Source: Miscanthus floridulus
Taxonomy: Eukaryota > Streptophyta > Magnoliopsida > Poales > Poaceae
Direction: 5' to 3'
NCBI RefSeq assembly: GCF_019320115.1
Contig: NC_089598.1
Coordinates: 27,013,491 to 27,077,490 of the forward strand
DNA length: 64,000 bases
Shown one piece after another: positions 9,471 through 21,110 of the stretch. Positions within the stretch are counted from its first letter, which is position 1, and each line of letters opens with the position of its first letter. The notes beneath the pieces were generated by a model. It was not told the origin of the DNA and did not search any database. It saw only the letters and a program-made list of their open reading frames with translations. The translations under genes were made by a program, and so were the position numbers.

Positions 9471-12400
9471 TCAAGGATAGAAACGCCTAAGGTGTTCGAT
9501 GTGCCAGGAATTAGGGATGTCAACGCTGCCTTGATCACAGAGCCTATATGACCCTAGTTGGGTCACAGCCTTGATGATATATGGACCTTCCCATGGTGAA
9601 GATAGCTTATGCATCCTGTCTGTCTTCTGTCTCCTGCGGAGTACCATATCGCCGATCGTGAAGGATTGCTCCAGAATATTGCAGTTGTAGTACTTACGCA
9701 GACTGTCTAGGTACTTGGCTGTCCAAACATATGTGACCAAGCGTTCTTCCACAAGTCGGTCAACATTGTCTTGTCGTGCCTGATCATTGTTCTCTTCATC
9801 ATAATTCTCTATCATTGGTGCTCGAAAAGCAACATGAGCAGATACCACAACCTCTGATCCGAACACCAAGAAATAGGGGGAGACTCCAGTATTGCGACTG
9901 GGTTGGGTCCGAAGTCCCTAGACCATAGCTGGTAGTTCTTTAAGCCATTTGCCTAGATGTTTCTAATCCTTCTCATATAACCTCTTCTTTAGGGTATCTA
10001 AAATCATGCCATTCGCTCACTCAACCTAGCCATTGGCCCTAGGGTGTGCGACTGATACATACTTAACGGATATGCAATGATCCTCATAGAAATCCTAGAA
10101 ATCACTGCCGGTAGATGTAGAACCAAGGTCAGTGATGATACTGTTCGGCAGCCCAAACCTGTTGATGAAGTCATTGAAGAGTTTCGTTGCTTGCTTTGCT
10201 GTAGACTGGATGAGTGGCTTGTACTTGATCCACTTGGAGAATTTGTCAATAGCGACATAAACCCATCGAAATCCGTTGGGGGCTTTCTTGAATGGCCCAA
10301 TCATGTCCAGTCCCCAACATGCGAAAGGCCAAGAGGCGGGAATCGTTTGCAGAGCCTGAGCTAGAACGTGGATCTGTTTGGCAAAAAATTGGCAACCCTC
10401 ACACCGTTGGACGAGTGTTTCGGCGTCTGCTACTGTTGAAGACCAGTAGAAACCTAATCGGAAGGCTTTGTCGACCAGACTTCTAGAGGTTGTGTGGTTG
10501 CCGTAGGATCTAGCATGGATTTCTTGAAGCAATGCCACACCTTCTTCCTAAGATATTCACTTCTGAAGCAATTCCTCCTTTGCATTCTTTTGCATTAGCT
10601 TGCCATCGACTAGCACGTAATGCATGCTGCGGCAAATTAGGCATTCCATTTCGGTCTTGTCAGTTGGTACATCTGCAGTGGTCAAGTACTTGATAAAAAG
10701 CTCTCGCCAATCACTACTCAGCGCGGGAATTACCAGGACTAATTGCTCGATAGGGGAAGATTCGTGAACTGCTTGCCCCTGCTTAATGGATGGAGTTTGA
10801 AGATCTTGGACAAAGACACTAGCTAGGACCTTGGCTTTGGTCGACCCTAGCTTAGATAACTGTCGATTGCTTGGTTCTGATCTCAAACGACGTGGTGGTA
10901 TTCAATATCGTAGAACTTGCCCTCCAACTTTCTAATTTCTGAGCAGTAAGCATCCATCTTGTCACTGGTACAAGACCAATCTTTGTTGACCTGATTAATG
11001 ACAAGCATAGAGTCATCGTATACCAAGAGGCATTTAACACCAAGTTCGACAGCAATGCGGAGACCATAGGGACAAGCTTCATACTCAGCGACATTATTGG
11101 AGGCTAGAAAATGAATTCAGAGGACATATCGGAGGTGATCCCTAGATGGAGAAATAAAAAAGATACCTACCCCAGCACCATCAAGGTTGAGGGAGCCATC
11201 GAAGTACATGACCCAATGCTTGGGTCGATCGGCTAAGACAGGGGCTTGCATATAGGTCCATTCGGTGATGAAGTTCGCAGGCACTTGAGACTTTATCGTC
11301 TAGTGGCCCGTGAAATCAATGGAGTACATGCCAAGCTCTACCGCCCATTTAATGATGCATCCATTGGCTTCCTTATTATGTAGGATGTCGCCCAGCGGAT
11401 ACTCAGTAACCACTGCTACTTGATACGTCTCAAAGTAATGGCAGAGCTTCCTGGACGTGATAAGGATAGCATACAACAGTTTTTGGACCTAAGGATACTG
11501 AGCCTTAGACTTGTTTAGGACTTCACTGATGAAGTATACAGGGCACTGAACCTTATAGGCATGCCCGGCTTCTTCTTGTTCGACGACAATGGCCGTACTG
11601 ACAAAACAGTTGGTTGCGGCAATGTAGACCAATAAGGTTTCACTAGGCTGTGGTGCTATCATAACTGGAGGCATCATGAGGAATTGTTTGAGCTCATCAA
11701 AGGCCTTGTCGACTTCAGGCATCCAGGTGAACTTCCCAAAGCTTTGAGCAGCTTGAAGAAAGGTAAACTCTTTTCCCCCAATCGGGATATGAAACGGCTT
11801 AAAGCCACCATGCATCCCGTTAGCTTTTGGACATCCTTTACATAGGTTGGTGGTTTCATCTTGGTGACCGCTTCTATCTTTTCTAGGTTTACTTTGATGC
11901 CGTGGCAGCTGACGACGTTGCCTAGGAGTATACCAGATGGAACACTGAATATGCACTTAGTGGGATTCAGCTTCCATTAGAATTTCTTCAGGTTCTGGCA
12001 GGTTTCTTTGAGGTCAGCGATGAGATTATCGGCAGTCTTAGACTTAACCACCACATCATCGATGTAGGCTTCGATGTTCTTCCCAATTTGCTCTTAGAGG
12101 CATCGTTGGATAGCCCTCTAGTAGGTGGCGCTGGCATTCTTTTGCCCAAAAGACATGGTGGTGTAGCAATAGGCACCAAAGGGTGTGATGAACGAAGTCT
12201 TGATCTGGTCTTCCTCCTTTAAGGAGATCTGGTGATAACCATAATAGCAATTGAGAAAGCACAAGAGCTCACAACCGGCTATTGAATCTACAACCTCGTC
12301 AATGTGAGGTAAGCCGAAGGGGTCTTTAGGGCGGTGCTTATTGAGATCGGTGTAATCAATGCACATTCTCCATTCATTGTTCTTTTTTGTACAAGGACCA

Positions 12401-14999
12401 GATTGGTGAGCCACTTTAGGTGATACACCTCTTTAATAAAACCGGCTGCTAAGAGCCATGTTATTTCTGCCCTAATGGCCTTGTTTTTTGCCTTGAGCGA
12501 ATCGTCATAGCTTTTGCTTGATTGGTTTGGTGGTCGGTGAGACGTTTAAGGAGTGCTCGATCAGCTCCCGAGGAATGTCGGGCTTGTCAGTAGGTTTCCA
12601 TGCAAACACATCGACATTTCTGTGGAGGAAGCTGATGAGCGTGTCTTCCTATTTTGGGTCAAGATGGGCCCAAATCCAGGCCGTCCTACTTTTGTTGTCG
12701 ATCATGAGCTTAACCTCTTTTGTGTCTTTGGACTTAGTCACAGACCAAGGTGGCTCCTGAGTCAGGATCACATGCTCCTCTGCTAGGATCTTATTGGAGC
12801 TACCAATGCAAACCTTCATGCTGGCTGAAAGGTCCATTACTTCGGCGATGGCGATTCCTTCTTGTTCGTAGTCGTAGGCAGTGGAGATGTTGGCGCGCAG
12901 GGTGAGAACGCCTTGCTCTATCGGGATCTTCAACACCATGTAGACATAATGGGGCACTGCCATGAACTTGGTGAGAGCTGGTCGGCCAAGGATGGTGTGG
13001 TAGGCGGTGTTGAAGTTGTCCACGAAGAAGTTCACATACTCAGTATGGAAATGGTCGGCGGTGCCAAACTAGGCTAGCAAGGTGATCGGCCCCAAAGGTT
13101 GGGATGCTCTGCAGGTACAATACCCCAAAATGGAGAATCAATAGGGACGAGATCATCCTTTGTGAGGCCTAACTCAGTTAGGGCTCCGGTGAAGAGGATA
13201 TTGAGGCACTCCCACCATCGATGAGGACCTTCTTGAACTGCACGTTGCGGATGGTTAGATCCAGCATGAGTTGGAAATGCCTAGGGTATGGGATATCTAC
13301 CCACTGGTTAGCCCTACTAAACGTAATAGGATGCTATGACTAGTCTAGATATTTGGGATCGGCGACCGTGTCATACTTGGTGATCGACATGACCTGTCGA
13401 GCGGTGAGCTTTTGCTGGTGTTTGCTCTCGGAGGTGGCACATCCTCCAAAAATTGTGGCGATGGTCTTGTTGGTATCTTGGGTTGTAGGTCATGCGCCCT
13501 TAGGACGCTCCTCCCCTTTGCTATCGTCTGACTTGTCGTCCTTGTGTGTTTGCCATTTTTACTCCTCATCGCGGAAAGCTTTAGCCATGCCATAGCATTG
13601 TCGTATGGTGTGCTTGTTGTTCTTGTGAATTAAGCATGGACCATCAAGGAGTTCTTCATAGGCAGCATTGAAATTTCAATTAGCGCGCTCTACGTTGTTG
13701 ATGGAGTTTCCTGGTCGGCGGCGACATGGCTGTGCAGCCCTTGATCCCTCTGGCCGATCAGCTTCTTTAGAGTCTACGTATGAGTTTGCAACCTTGAGGA
13801 GTTCACCGATGGTCTCGGACCTCTTGCGGTAATATTTTGGAGCATAGCTCCTGACGGTGATGGAGTCCTCTAGTGAAAGCGAAGATAGCCTCACTGTCTA
13901 GCCAATTCACAGGTGGCCACATCCAATTCTGGATGTCGTTGACTTGGGCTTGAGCTGCTTGAGCAGTGCTTCAATCTTGAGTATCTCTGGCAATTGTGGG
14001 AGTCTAGCCAACTCGTGGGTGGCCACAGCCAAATTGGTGCTCGGCGTCTGCTCCACCCGCTGATTATCCACTATGAGAAACTCTTGTTGGAGATTACGGA
14101 TGAGAGGCAGCGAGCCACCTCTGGCGGCATGGGTGGCGTTTTCTACTTCTTCACTGTGACATCATTGACGATCAACGTTCTTGGTTTCGCTCTCACGATA
14201 TTGGACACTGGTTTCTCTATCGATAGTGATGCTATCGTGGCTAACCATGAAGAGCTCTCTCCCCAAACCTAGAGGGAAAGATGGGCAGCTATTGGCAAAG
14301 GCCTCGAAGTATGACTCAGGACTTTACTCCAGTATGGTGTGGAACATTTTGTTCAGAAAATCTATTTAGATTTGCACCATGTTTACCATTGGCACTGGCT
14401 GTCGGCCTCAAGGAAGTCGATCTGATAGAGGTCGTCGACACGGCTACGCTCGGCATGGTCAGCAAAAAGATGGTGCATGGTGTCCTGACAAATCGGACCC
14501 GCACCCACCAGCCCAAAAGAATAGGGCTTTGGCATGCTCTCCGTCGGGGCAGGGAGTGGTCGAAGTTGAACGGTACGCCCTTCTGGAGTTGCCGTAATCA
14601 CTAGATCAGAATCTAGCCACCTTGAACGAAGTGGCCGAGCATATCATTCGGTTGTAGCGGCTTGGTGATCTTGGAGTACAGGAAATTCATCACTCGCTCT
14701 AGATTGATCTAAGACTGAACCCACGAGGAGCTGACATTTTGCTAAGCGGTCTATGACCCAATCGATGGATGCGATCAGATCATCATTGCTGATGGATATC
14801 CAACCCAGAGGCGGGGCGTCGGGATCAAAGATGTCGTTGCAAGTGTTAGCGCGATCGACGCAGGGTGATCCTGCACCACTTCCACGATCTTCCCATTGTT
14901 GTCAGGGCCAATGATCTAAGTCATGGATCCGACCGTGAAGATCTGACCTGGCTCGGGAAAGGCCATGGAGCTCGGGAAAGTGACCATCTGGTTGGCCAT
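9471..14999 (-). pseudogene. gag-pol of element C, multiply interrupted
   Basis: From a likely gag ATG at 14999, minus-strand segments match in order: gag (around 13680-13890); the protease-to-RT region with YHTILGRPALTKF (12649-13035); reverse transcriptase with CIDYTDLNKHRPKDPF and YIDDVVV (about 12040-12414); RNase H (about 10850-11960); and integrase with a CEGCQFF zinc finger half and GLDMIGP (10095-10538), then a C-terminal core ending WHIEHLRRFYP just before the stop at 9471. Many stops occur, mostly TAG where glutamine is conserved and TGA where arginine is expected (for example in the integrase between 9870 and 10090). The frame changes between some segments, so there are indels too. 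It cannot make a functional polyprotein. Confidence 0.85.
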
Positions 15000-15017
15000 G
15001 GAATCAGCATGCACACC

Positions 15018-15035
15018 CCCTACCTGGCGCGCCGC
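15018..15035 (-). other. Primer-binding site of element C
   Basis: On the minus strand the text after the LTR is GCGGCGCGCCAGGTAGGG, the familiar primer site of the RIRE2/Huck-type Gypsy elements. It directly follows the LTR end CGACA. Confidence 0.75.
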
Positions 15036-15505
15036 TGTCGACGAAATCTGGTCGGCAGTCTACCGAGGGGTATACCCATGGTAGTAGATGATCGGTGGAG
15101 GTGCGTGTAATAGGAACCGGATGGTGACACATGGCGCAGGGACAACAATTTAGACAAGTTTGGGCCATCTAATCGACGTAATACCCTACGTCATGTGTCT
15201 TTGTTGGATTGTATTGAATATGAGATGAATTCGAGGGGGGTTCCTGCTTGCCTTATATAGTCTGGGGACAGGGTCACAAGTCGGTTAGATCTAGTTCTAT
15301 TCGGGTATATGGTAAGTATTTATAAAGAATACGATATCTATCATATCCGAACAGATCCTTCTCTATCTTTAAGATTCCTTCCTAAAATTGTGTGATGCAT
15401 GCCGATTAGTGTCTTGCATCACACGCCTTCTTCTTATGGGCTGGACCTCCCCTGGTGGTGCAACCCATGTCCATTGCCGTGGGTACCTAGGGTTATACCC
15501 CCACA
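15036..15505 (-). repeat. 5' LTR of element C
   Basis: Read on the minus strand it begins TGTGGGGGTATAACCC and ends TCGTCGACA, 470 bp. A minus-strand TATA box CTATATAAGG lies near 15250-15260. The partner LTR is not in the window, so the boundary rests on the terminal motifs and the adjoining primer site. Confidence 0.75.
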
Positions 15506-16521
15506 AGGGGAAGCCAGCGAGGTGGTCGTGTGGTTGGTTGAGACGGAGGCGAGGGGTGAAGCAGAGCGCGGCGCGATCAGTGGTGGTGGCGTGGCCGAGG
15601 GTGGCTGGTCCCGGCGCGGCTGGCTATGGTGTCCGCGCGGTCGGCTGTGGCTGGTGCCATCGGCAACAGAGAGCAGAGAGCGAGGAGAGGAGGAAGAGAG
15701 AGTGCGGTGGCAGATTAGGAGTAGCAGAAAGTGTGGTGGCGGCTGCTGTTCTTATAGCGAGCGGTGGCTAGGGTTGGAGGCGCTCCGGTGATCACCGTCG
15801 TTCGTGCCACGGACGGGACACGCATCCCTCGGCTCGTGGTACGGACGCCGAGGCGGTGGCGTAGCTCGGGTGCTTGTGTAGCGGCGGCGACGGCTTGGGA
15901 GCGGGGCACGCTATGGTTTAGGTCAGGGGCGCCACCGTTTTGGGCCCGCTGGGGCTGCGATTGGGCTGGTGGTCTCGTGTCGTGGACAGGCCTATGGGGC
16001 CGGCGCTACGCTGGCAGGCCTACCGGGGCCGTGGTGCGAAGCTGGGCCATGGGCTGCGCGCGCGTGGGCAGTCGCGGGAGCAAGCACGAGGCAGGCCAGG
16101 CGGGGGCGCTGCTGGGCCGAAGGGAGGCCGAGGCCTAGCGGCGGTTTGGGCCAGGGGCCCGCTCGGCTTGCATAAGAAGGTAGGATGGGAGGAGTTTCGG
16201 CCCAAGAGAAAAGAAAAGAGTTTTCCTCTTTGCGATTTATGGAATTTGAGATTGTGTCAAAGAAATTTGAAAGGGAAATTCAAAGGAGATTTGAGAAGGG
16301 ATTCTTGCTACGGATTTGTGCACTCCAAACTCTAATAAGACTCAAACACAGAACTAACTCGAGAGCACCGACACACTTCTACAAACAAATCTAAATGGAT
16401 GCAACGATTTGTTAGTGGGCTAGACTCGGGTTTGTCCTAGAAGCTACATGCTTCAAACAATTGTAGGAAAAAATTTAAAAAGCTCGCATTTTTTAGATGC
16501 TCGATAACACGAGTTGTTACA
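15506..16521 (-). repeat. Element D: LTR fragment of a Tekay-like element, minus strand, broken by element C
   Basis: Read on the minus strand it begins TGTAACAACTCG at 16521. It runs through an A-rich zone into GGGCCGAAACTCCTCCC and then GC-rich text. That order parallels the Tekay LTRs in this window (TGTAACACCC, then TTTCGGCCCG, then a GC-rich zone). It stops at 15505/15506, where element C inserted. Several long open frames on both strands are a result of the GC-rich composition. Confidence 0.65.
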
Positions 16522-18511
16522 GAGAGGCACCAAAAGGACGCCTTCAAGGAGTAACATCAATGTGCTTATACCGTGTTTCCCCCCTCCAGAGCAGAAAACT
16601 AAAGTGCTATCTGAATTGCGAACACTAAGGCTAGGGCGGCATCATCGTCGTCATTCCAAACATACTGTACTGCTCCAGTCTCCAGTTTAACTAGTGCTGA
16701 TCTAACATTGGTTGTGGTTCAACAACTCCTGCTAACAAGTTATAAGGGTCTACTAACTATCATGGATCACTAGTATTATTGACAACATTATCATTGTATC
16801 ACGGAGATTTAAAATGAACTTAGGAGCACGCAAAAAGTAGATCGAATCCAAGACAGGGTAGGCGGGGTGAGTTTGACACATTTTTTAGTTATATGTTTGC
16901 GTGAGCACATTCATCACTTACATCTATTGTTGCCCATCCTAAAAAAGATGCAACTTTAGTTGTCTTTAGTCAAACTACGTATAGTTTAGTTTTTGGTCGT
17001 CAAGCTAAGTATATAAAAAAGAGAGTGATATTATGATATCAGATAAATACAATTATATTTTTTGACGAATCTAACCATACTTATTTAATATCGTAAAATA
17101 AATAAATTTAATTATAAGGCTCTCCTTTCAAATGCTGGAATTTTTCTGTGAAAATGAACTAGCCCTGGTAAGGCCTCAACTTAGTCAAACTCTAGACGGT
17201 TTGATTTCCTACTGTGCTAACTGTATTCTTTTTCGAACGACAGAGCGAGTAGTAAAGTCAGACAATTTGACTGGAGCAGGTGTTGAAATCTTGATGTCAT
17301 AGTCCATATATATATATATATATAAACAATAACACTGAAGAGCAATCGGCCCCGGCTTTCAGATTCACGGAATCCATCAAAGAACCTGCATGAACCAATG
17401 GATCGGATACAGAAGGAATAAATAATAAGTAGCTAGCAAGCTTTGGCACGGTCTGCTGCGAGTCTGCGACCGTTTTAATTTGTGACGCACATTGATTTTA
17501 TTTTGGTACCAGTGGCACAAAGAAAATGGCGTAGTTTGATTTGTGGGGTGCCTCTGCAATGAAGTTGAGGCCTTGTGTATAATATATACCTTGGCGTTGC
17601 AATCTTTTATTTAATTTTCATGAGGCTGGGGACTGTCTAGTTAGGTCGCAGGTTGGATTTCACGAGCGCAGGCGTGAAATCCAATTAATTCGGCAAACCA
17701 AACAGGCTGATATAAAATAGTACTAAGCAATATGAAACGAGTAACTTAAGTAATCCTAAATGTCGTCCAGTGCTCAACGGTCGTACCACTTGCTCCGTCA
17801 AACGTATAGTGTATATATCTCGAGGCTTAGTGACATCTCTATCTGCCGTGATGACAAACACAATCCGTATATTACGTGTTATCGTGTCGTGTGTTTCTGT
17901 CCATTGAGGGCCTCTCCGTGACGCAAGAAATTTATAAGAACCGTGTTGAACAGTGGTTTGATGCATTCTTTACCTTGCAAATTAAGTTGGATTCGGCCGG
18001 GTTGGAGAAATATAAGGAGCAGGACTGGGTCATCTTTTGGCCTGCTTGCAAGCCGCTCGGCCTTCTGAAGTTCTGATTGGTTCGTCTCTCCACCAACATC
18101 TTTGGACCAATATTGACCATTTGACCCGTGATCATCGCCTGTTGCACGATACGCTTCTTTTGTTTTCTTTTCTTATGAAGTGTGCTAACTTTGTGGACCA
18201 TCTTTTTGACTAAACTAGAGAGTAGACCCCCTGGTAAATGATGTTGAGATGTTTCCTCATCATAAAGTGTTGTGAGAGAAAAACATTGTTCTATGACTGA
18301 TAAATTTAAATGAACAAGCTGAATTATATTTATTCCCTGCACCAACCAAGGATACGTGAACATGGTTATTTATCCATTTCTATGCACTAGTCTGGGTTGT
18401 TGGAACCACACTCAGTGACTCGCACCTCCACCACCACCACCGTACCCGTTCAAGCAAGTTTAATATGATTGCAGCTATCAACTAAGCCAAATCAACAATA
18501 GATTAGCATAA
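16522..18511. other. Intergenic DNA without a recognised gene
   Basis: This is mixed-composition DNA. I see a short (TA)n near 17311-17325, a perfect 12-bp inverted repeat at 17653-17684, a CCACCA run near 18427, and a MITE-like end CCAAACAGGC near 17698. Overlapping frames of 66 aa (plus strand, 17876-18076) and 143 aa (minus strand, 17932-18363) match no family I know. Neither has a clear start or promoter, so they are not called as genes. Confidence 0.5.
17653..17684. repeat. Perfect 12-bp inverted repeat (hairpin)
   Basis: TTGGATTTCACG at 17653-17664 is exactly complementary to CGTGAAATCCAA at 17673-17684, with an 8-nt loop. Just downstream, CAAACCAAACAGGC resembles a grass MITE terminus, so this may be the fold-back of a MITE remnant. 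Confidence 0.6.
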
Positions 18512-18699
18512 GGTCAGTCTCAGAGTTTCATGTCTCAGTTTCTAAGAATCTAATGTATTATTAGAAACAGTGTGGACAAGTTTTATATATCCCCGTAAAA
18601 CTCATTTCATCACATTAAACTTTTATCATGGCTCTCTCTTTATCTATACTATGTCATCTCAACTTATTTAATATCTATGAAACTCCATTGAGACTAGGC
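18512..18699. mobile_element. Tourist-like MITE, TSD TAA
   Basis: The 188-bp segment begins GGTCAGTCTCAGAGTTTCAT. It ends with the near inverse: on the other strand the end reads GCCTAGTCTCA followed by GGAGTTTCAT. TAA flanks it at 18509-18511 and 18700-18702, as expected for PIF/Harbinger-derived Tourist MITEs. It has no coding capacity. It abuts the broken end of the LINE fragment. Confidence 0.75.
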
Positions 18700-18702
18700 T
18701 AA

Positions 18703-19290
18703 TAGACAAGTCATACAATAACTCTCGATCATCTAGTTGGACTGGCTGCAAAACCTCCCAAAGTGTCACATACTTCCTTAACTCTTGATCAGCGGACATA
18801 CGTCGCAGACCACACATCCTTAAATTTCCTGTCAATGCTTGCGCCACAGCTAAACTTTTCCGCCTAGGCAATTTGAAACATAGAGGTGCAATTTGCTTTG
18901 GTGCACTTCCAGCCATGCCAAAATTTTGCAAGCATAAATAGTTCTGTTTCTGTAGGAGTTGTGTTGATGTTGAATCCTGCCCAAGGCCCGTCAAGATCCC
19001 GCCACTTTAGCCATAGCCACCGTAAGCGCAATGCTCTATCGAATTTTTGAAGATCCTTGATTCCAAGGCCTCCTAAAACTTTTGAGCGACAGGTTCTCCT
19101 CCAATTGACCAGGCAAGGCAATGACCCCCTGGTGCATCCTCTGAACCTTTCTCAAAGGAAATTTCTTCGAATTTCTCCACTAGCTTTGGTGCATGCATGC
19201 AGCCAACCGTGTCAAGAATTTCATACTTACACATGCAAAACTGGAGCGCCCTTCTACTAACATACCCAGCCGGCCATCCACCAACCCCCG
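18703..19290 (-). pseudogene. LINE (non-LTR) reverse transcriptase, C-terminal fragment
   Basis: The minus strand reads a typical plant LINE segment after the RT palm: CLVNWRRTCRSKVLGGLGI, then RALRLRWLWLKW, then the linker toward the zf-RVT (PF13966) region with APKQIAPLCFKL and a LDDRELLYDLS tail. At least two frame changes occur (near 19100 and 18900) and stops are present. It is 5' truncated, as is usual for LINEs, and its 3' side ends at the MITE. Confidence 0.8.
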
Positions 19291-19819
19291 CGGCCATATT
19301 CTCCTCAGTTAAGTAGTTTTTGGGAACCGGTTTCTACTAAAAAAATTAGACCAACACTTGATTTTTTTTCTTCACCTAATAAAAATCACAGCAAAATTTT
19401 TATCGTCCTTTTAAAAAATAGTGAGATGACGGCATCAGTGCTGTAGCACTAGCCTTAGCCTAGACGCCTAGCCCAGTAGAGGTAGAGACCTACTCCCTCT
19501 GTCCTGAAATATAGTATACTGTGGCTTGTCAATGTCTAGATTTGGCAAAGTTTATTGAAAAGAAAACCATAATTTGAGAAAAATACCTTAATTGGTATTA
19601 ACCTGTGGGTACCTAAGTCATTTGAGGATTCCCTTATCTTAAAATTTTTGGAATGCACTGAGAGCTGTAATTGTAACAAGACAAAGGCTATATATGTCTA
19701 CGCGTGTGTACCGAAATTCCAAGGTCTGCCGTCTGCGTGACTGCGTCTCTCAAGTCCATGCGGTTTGGTGCGGGCAGGTCGGGCCGGGCCGGCTGCTGGC
19801 CTGGTCAGTGCGCGCGGCT

Positions 19820-21110
19820 TGGCGCGTATTACGTGTGTGATGGTGGGAAACAGGTAGAGCCAATGCGATGTAGACCACACGACACGATGCCCAGGTAGAG
19901 ACAGCACACAATTAGCATATTGACCGACTCACACGGCCACAACAAGACACCAACCAAAACCATGATGCCGAAGAGAGACAAAGCTAGAATACGACCCGCT
20001 GCACTAGCTAGTTCTGCACATGACTATAGACTAGATGGTCAAATTTTAATCGTTTTTTTTCATTTCCGACAAATATAAAAAAATTCAGGTCTTATTTAAA
20101 TCTAATGTGTAAAGTTTTAGGCGTGGCGCGTAATACGTAACGTGTGCGATCGTGGGAAACAGGTAGAACCAATGCGATGTAGACCACACGATGCCCAGGT
20201 AGAGACAGCACACAGTTTTAGCATTAAGTTGCCTATTGACTGACTGACACGGTCACAACAAGACACCGACCTAACCATGACGCCGAAGAGAGACAAAGCT
20301 AGAATTCGGCTGGGGCGGGCTGGCTGGCTGGGCTGGCCAGCCCCTCACATAGACATTGTTCCAATCAACCAGTTAGTAGTACTTTTTTCTCATATAAATG
20401 AATCAGCAACGATACGAACCAGCCAACCGAACAGACTGTAAGAGCCTCTTTGGCAGGGCTCCTGCAGGGGTTTCAGCTCCGGCTCCTGTAGGAGCTGTGT
20501 CAAACACCTATTTTGGAAAGAGCTCCGTATGGAGAGCCGGTCAAGAGCCGGAGCCATTTTTTACCTGCGCAGGAGAAGCCTCAAAAACGAGCTTTACGCG
20601 GCTCCTTCCTGTGGATTCACGTCGTCTAGTTCTTCACATGACTATAGACTAGATGGTCAAATTTTAATCGCTTTTTTTTCATTTCCGACAAATATAAAAA
20701 AATTCAGGTCTTAATTAAATCCAACGTGTAAAGTTTTAGGCGTGGCGCGTAGTAGGTAACGTGTGTGATCGTGGGAAACAGGTAGAACCAATGCGATGTA
20801 GACCACACGATGCCCAGGTAGAGACAGCACACAGTTTTAGCATTAAGTTGCCTATTGACTGACTGACACGGTCACAACAAGACACCAACCTAACCATCAG
20901 CCTTCGTTTGCTCGTATACGACCGTGGATTATAAGTTGAAATAGTATTTTTCTCTCACATCAAACCAGGCAGCAGTAAATAATCCACGATCGTTCACGAC
21001 GAAACGAACAGGCCGTGTGACGCCGAAGAGAGACAAAGCTAGAATACGACGCTGCACTAGCTAAGTTCTGCACATGACTATAGACTAGATTGTCAAATTT
21101 TAATCGCCTT
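19820..21110. repeat. Tandem units in duplicated segment copy 1
   Basis: A unit with GGGAAACAGGTAGA, CCAATGCGATGTAGACCACA and CCGAAGAGAGACAAAGCTAG occurs near 19848, 20154 and 20774. The companion GACTATAGACTAGAT followed by GTCAAATTTTAATCG occurs near 20022, 20640 and 21076. The second and third units are separated by about 330 bp of other DNA (20311-20634). Copy 2 of the duplication has a single unit (40860-41075), so the array changed size after duplication. Confidence 0.8.
20898..21016. mobile_element. MITE in copy 1 only (probably hAT-type)
   Basis: A segment of about 119 bp with partly inverted ends: GCCTTCGTTTGCTCGTA at the left, and on the other strand CACGGCCTGTTCGTTTCGTC at the right. 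Both ends are followed by CGTGGATTAT. The duplicate copy has the uninterrupted site AACCATGACGCC near 41010, which marks the insertion. The target duplication is not clear by eye. Confidence 0.65.

Larger units (their letters stand above)
8898..15505 (-). mobile_element. Element C: RIRE2-like Tat-lineage Gypsy retrotransposon, minus strand, left part outside the window
   Basis: The minus-strand order is LTR (15505-15036), primer-binding site, gag, protease, reverse transcriptase, RNase H and integrase (14999 to 9471), then a 3' region with tandem repeats. Its 3' LTR is not visible: A and B are inserted in its 3' region, so the rest should continue left of position 1. The integrase tail and the GGCGCGCCAGGTAGGGG-type primer site are typical of the RIRE2/Huck group. 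All recognisable domains are interrupted by stops. C sits inside the LTR of element D. Confidence 0.8.

Noticed and set aside
10077..10486. Plus-strand ORFs over the integrase region
   Set aside because: They are shadows of the minus-strand integrase of element C.
15388..16335. ORFs of about 125-131 codons in several frames
   Set aside because: They sit in the GC-rich LTR fragment of element D and cross the boundary with element C's LTR.
17932..18363. 143-codon minus-strand ORF as a gene
   Set aside because: No recognised motif, and a different plausible frame exists on the other strand over the same bases, so neither is supported.
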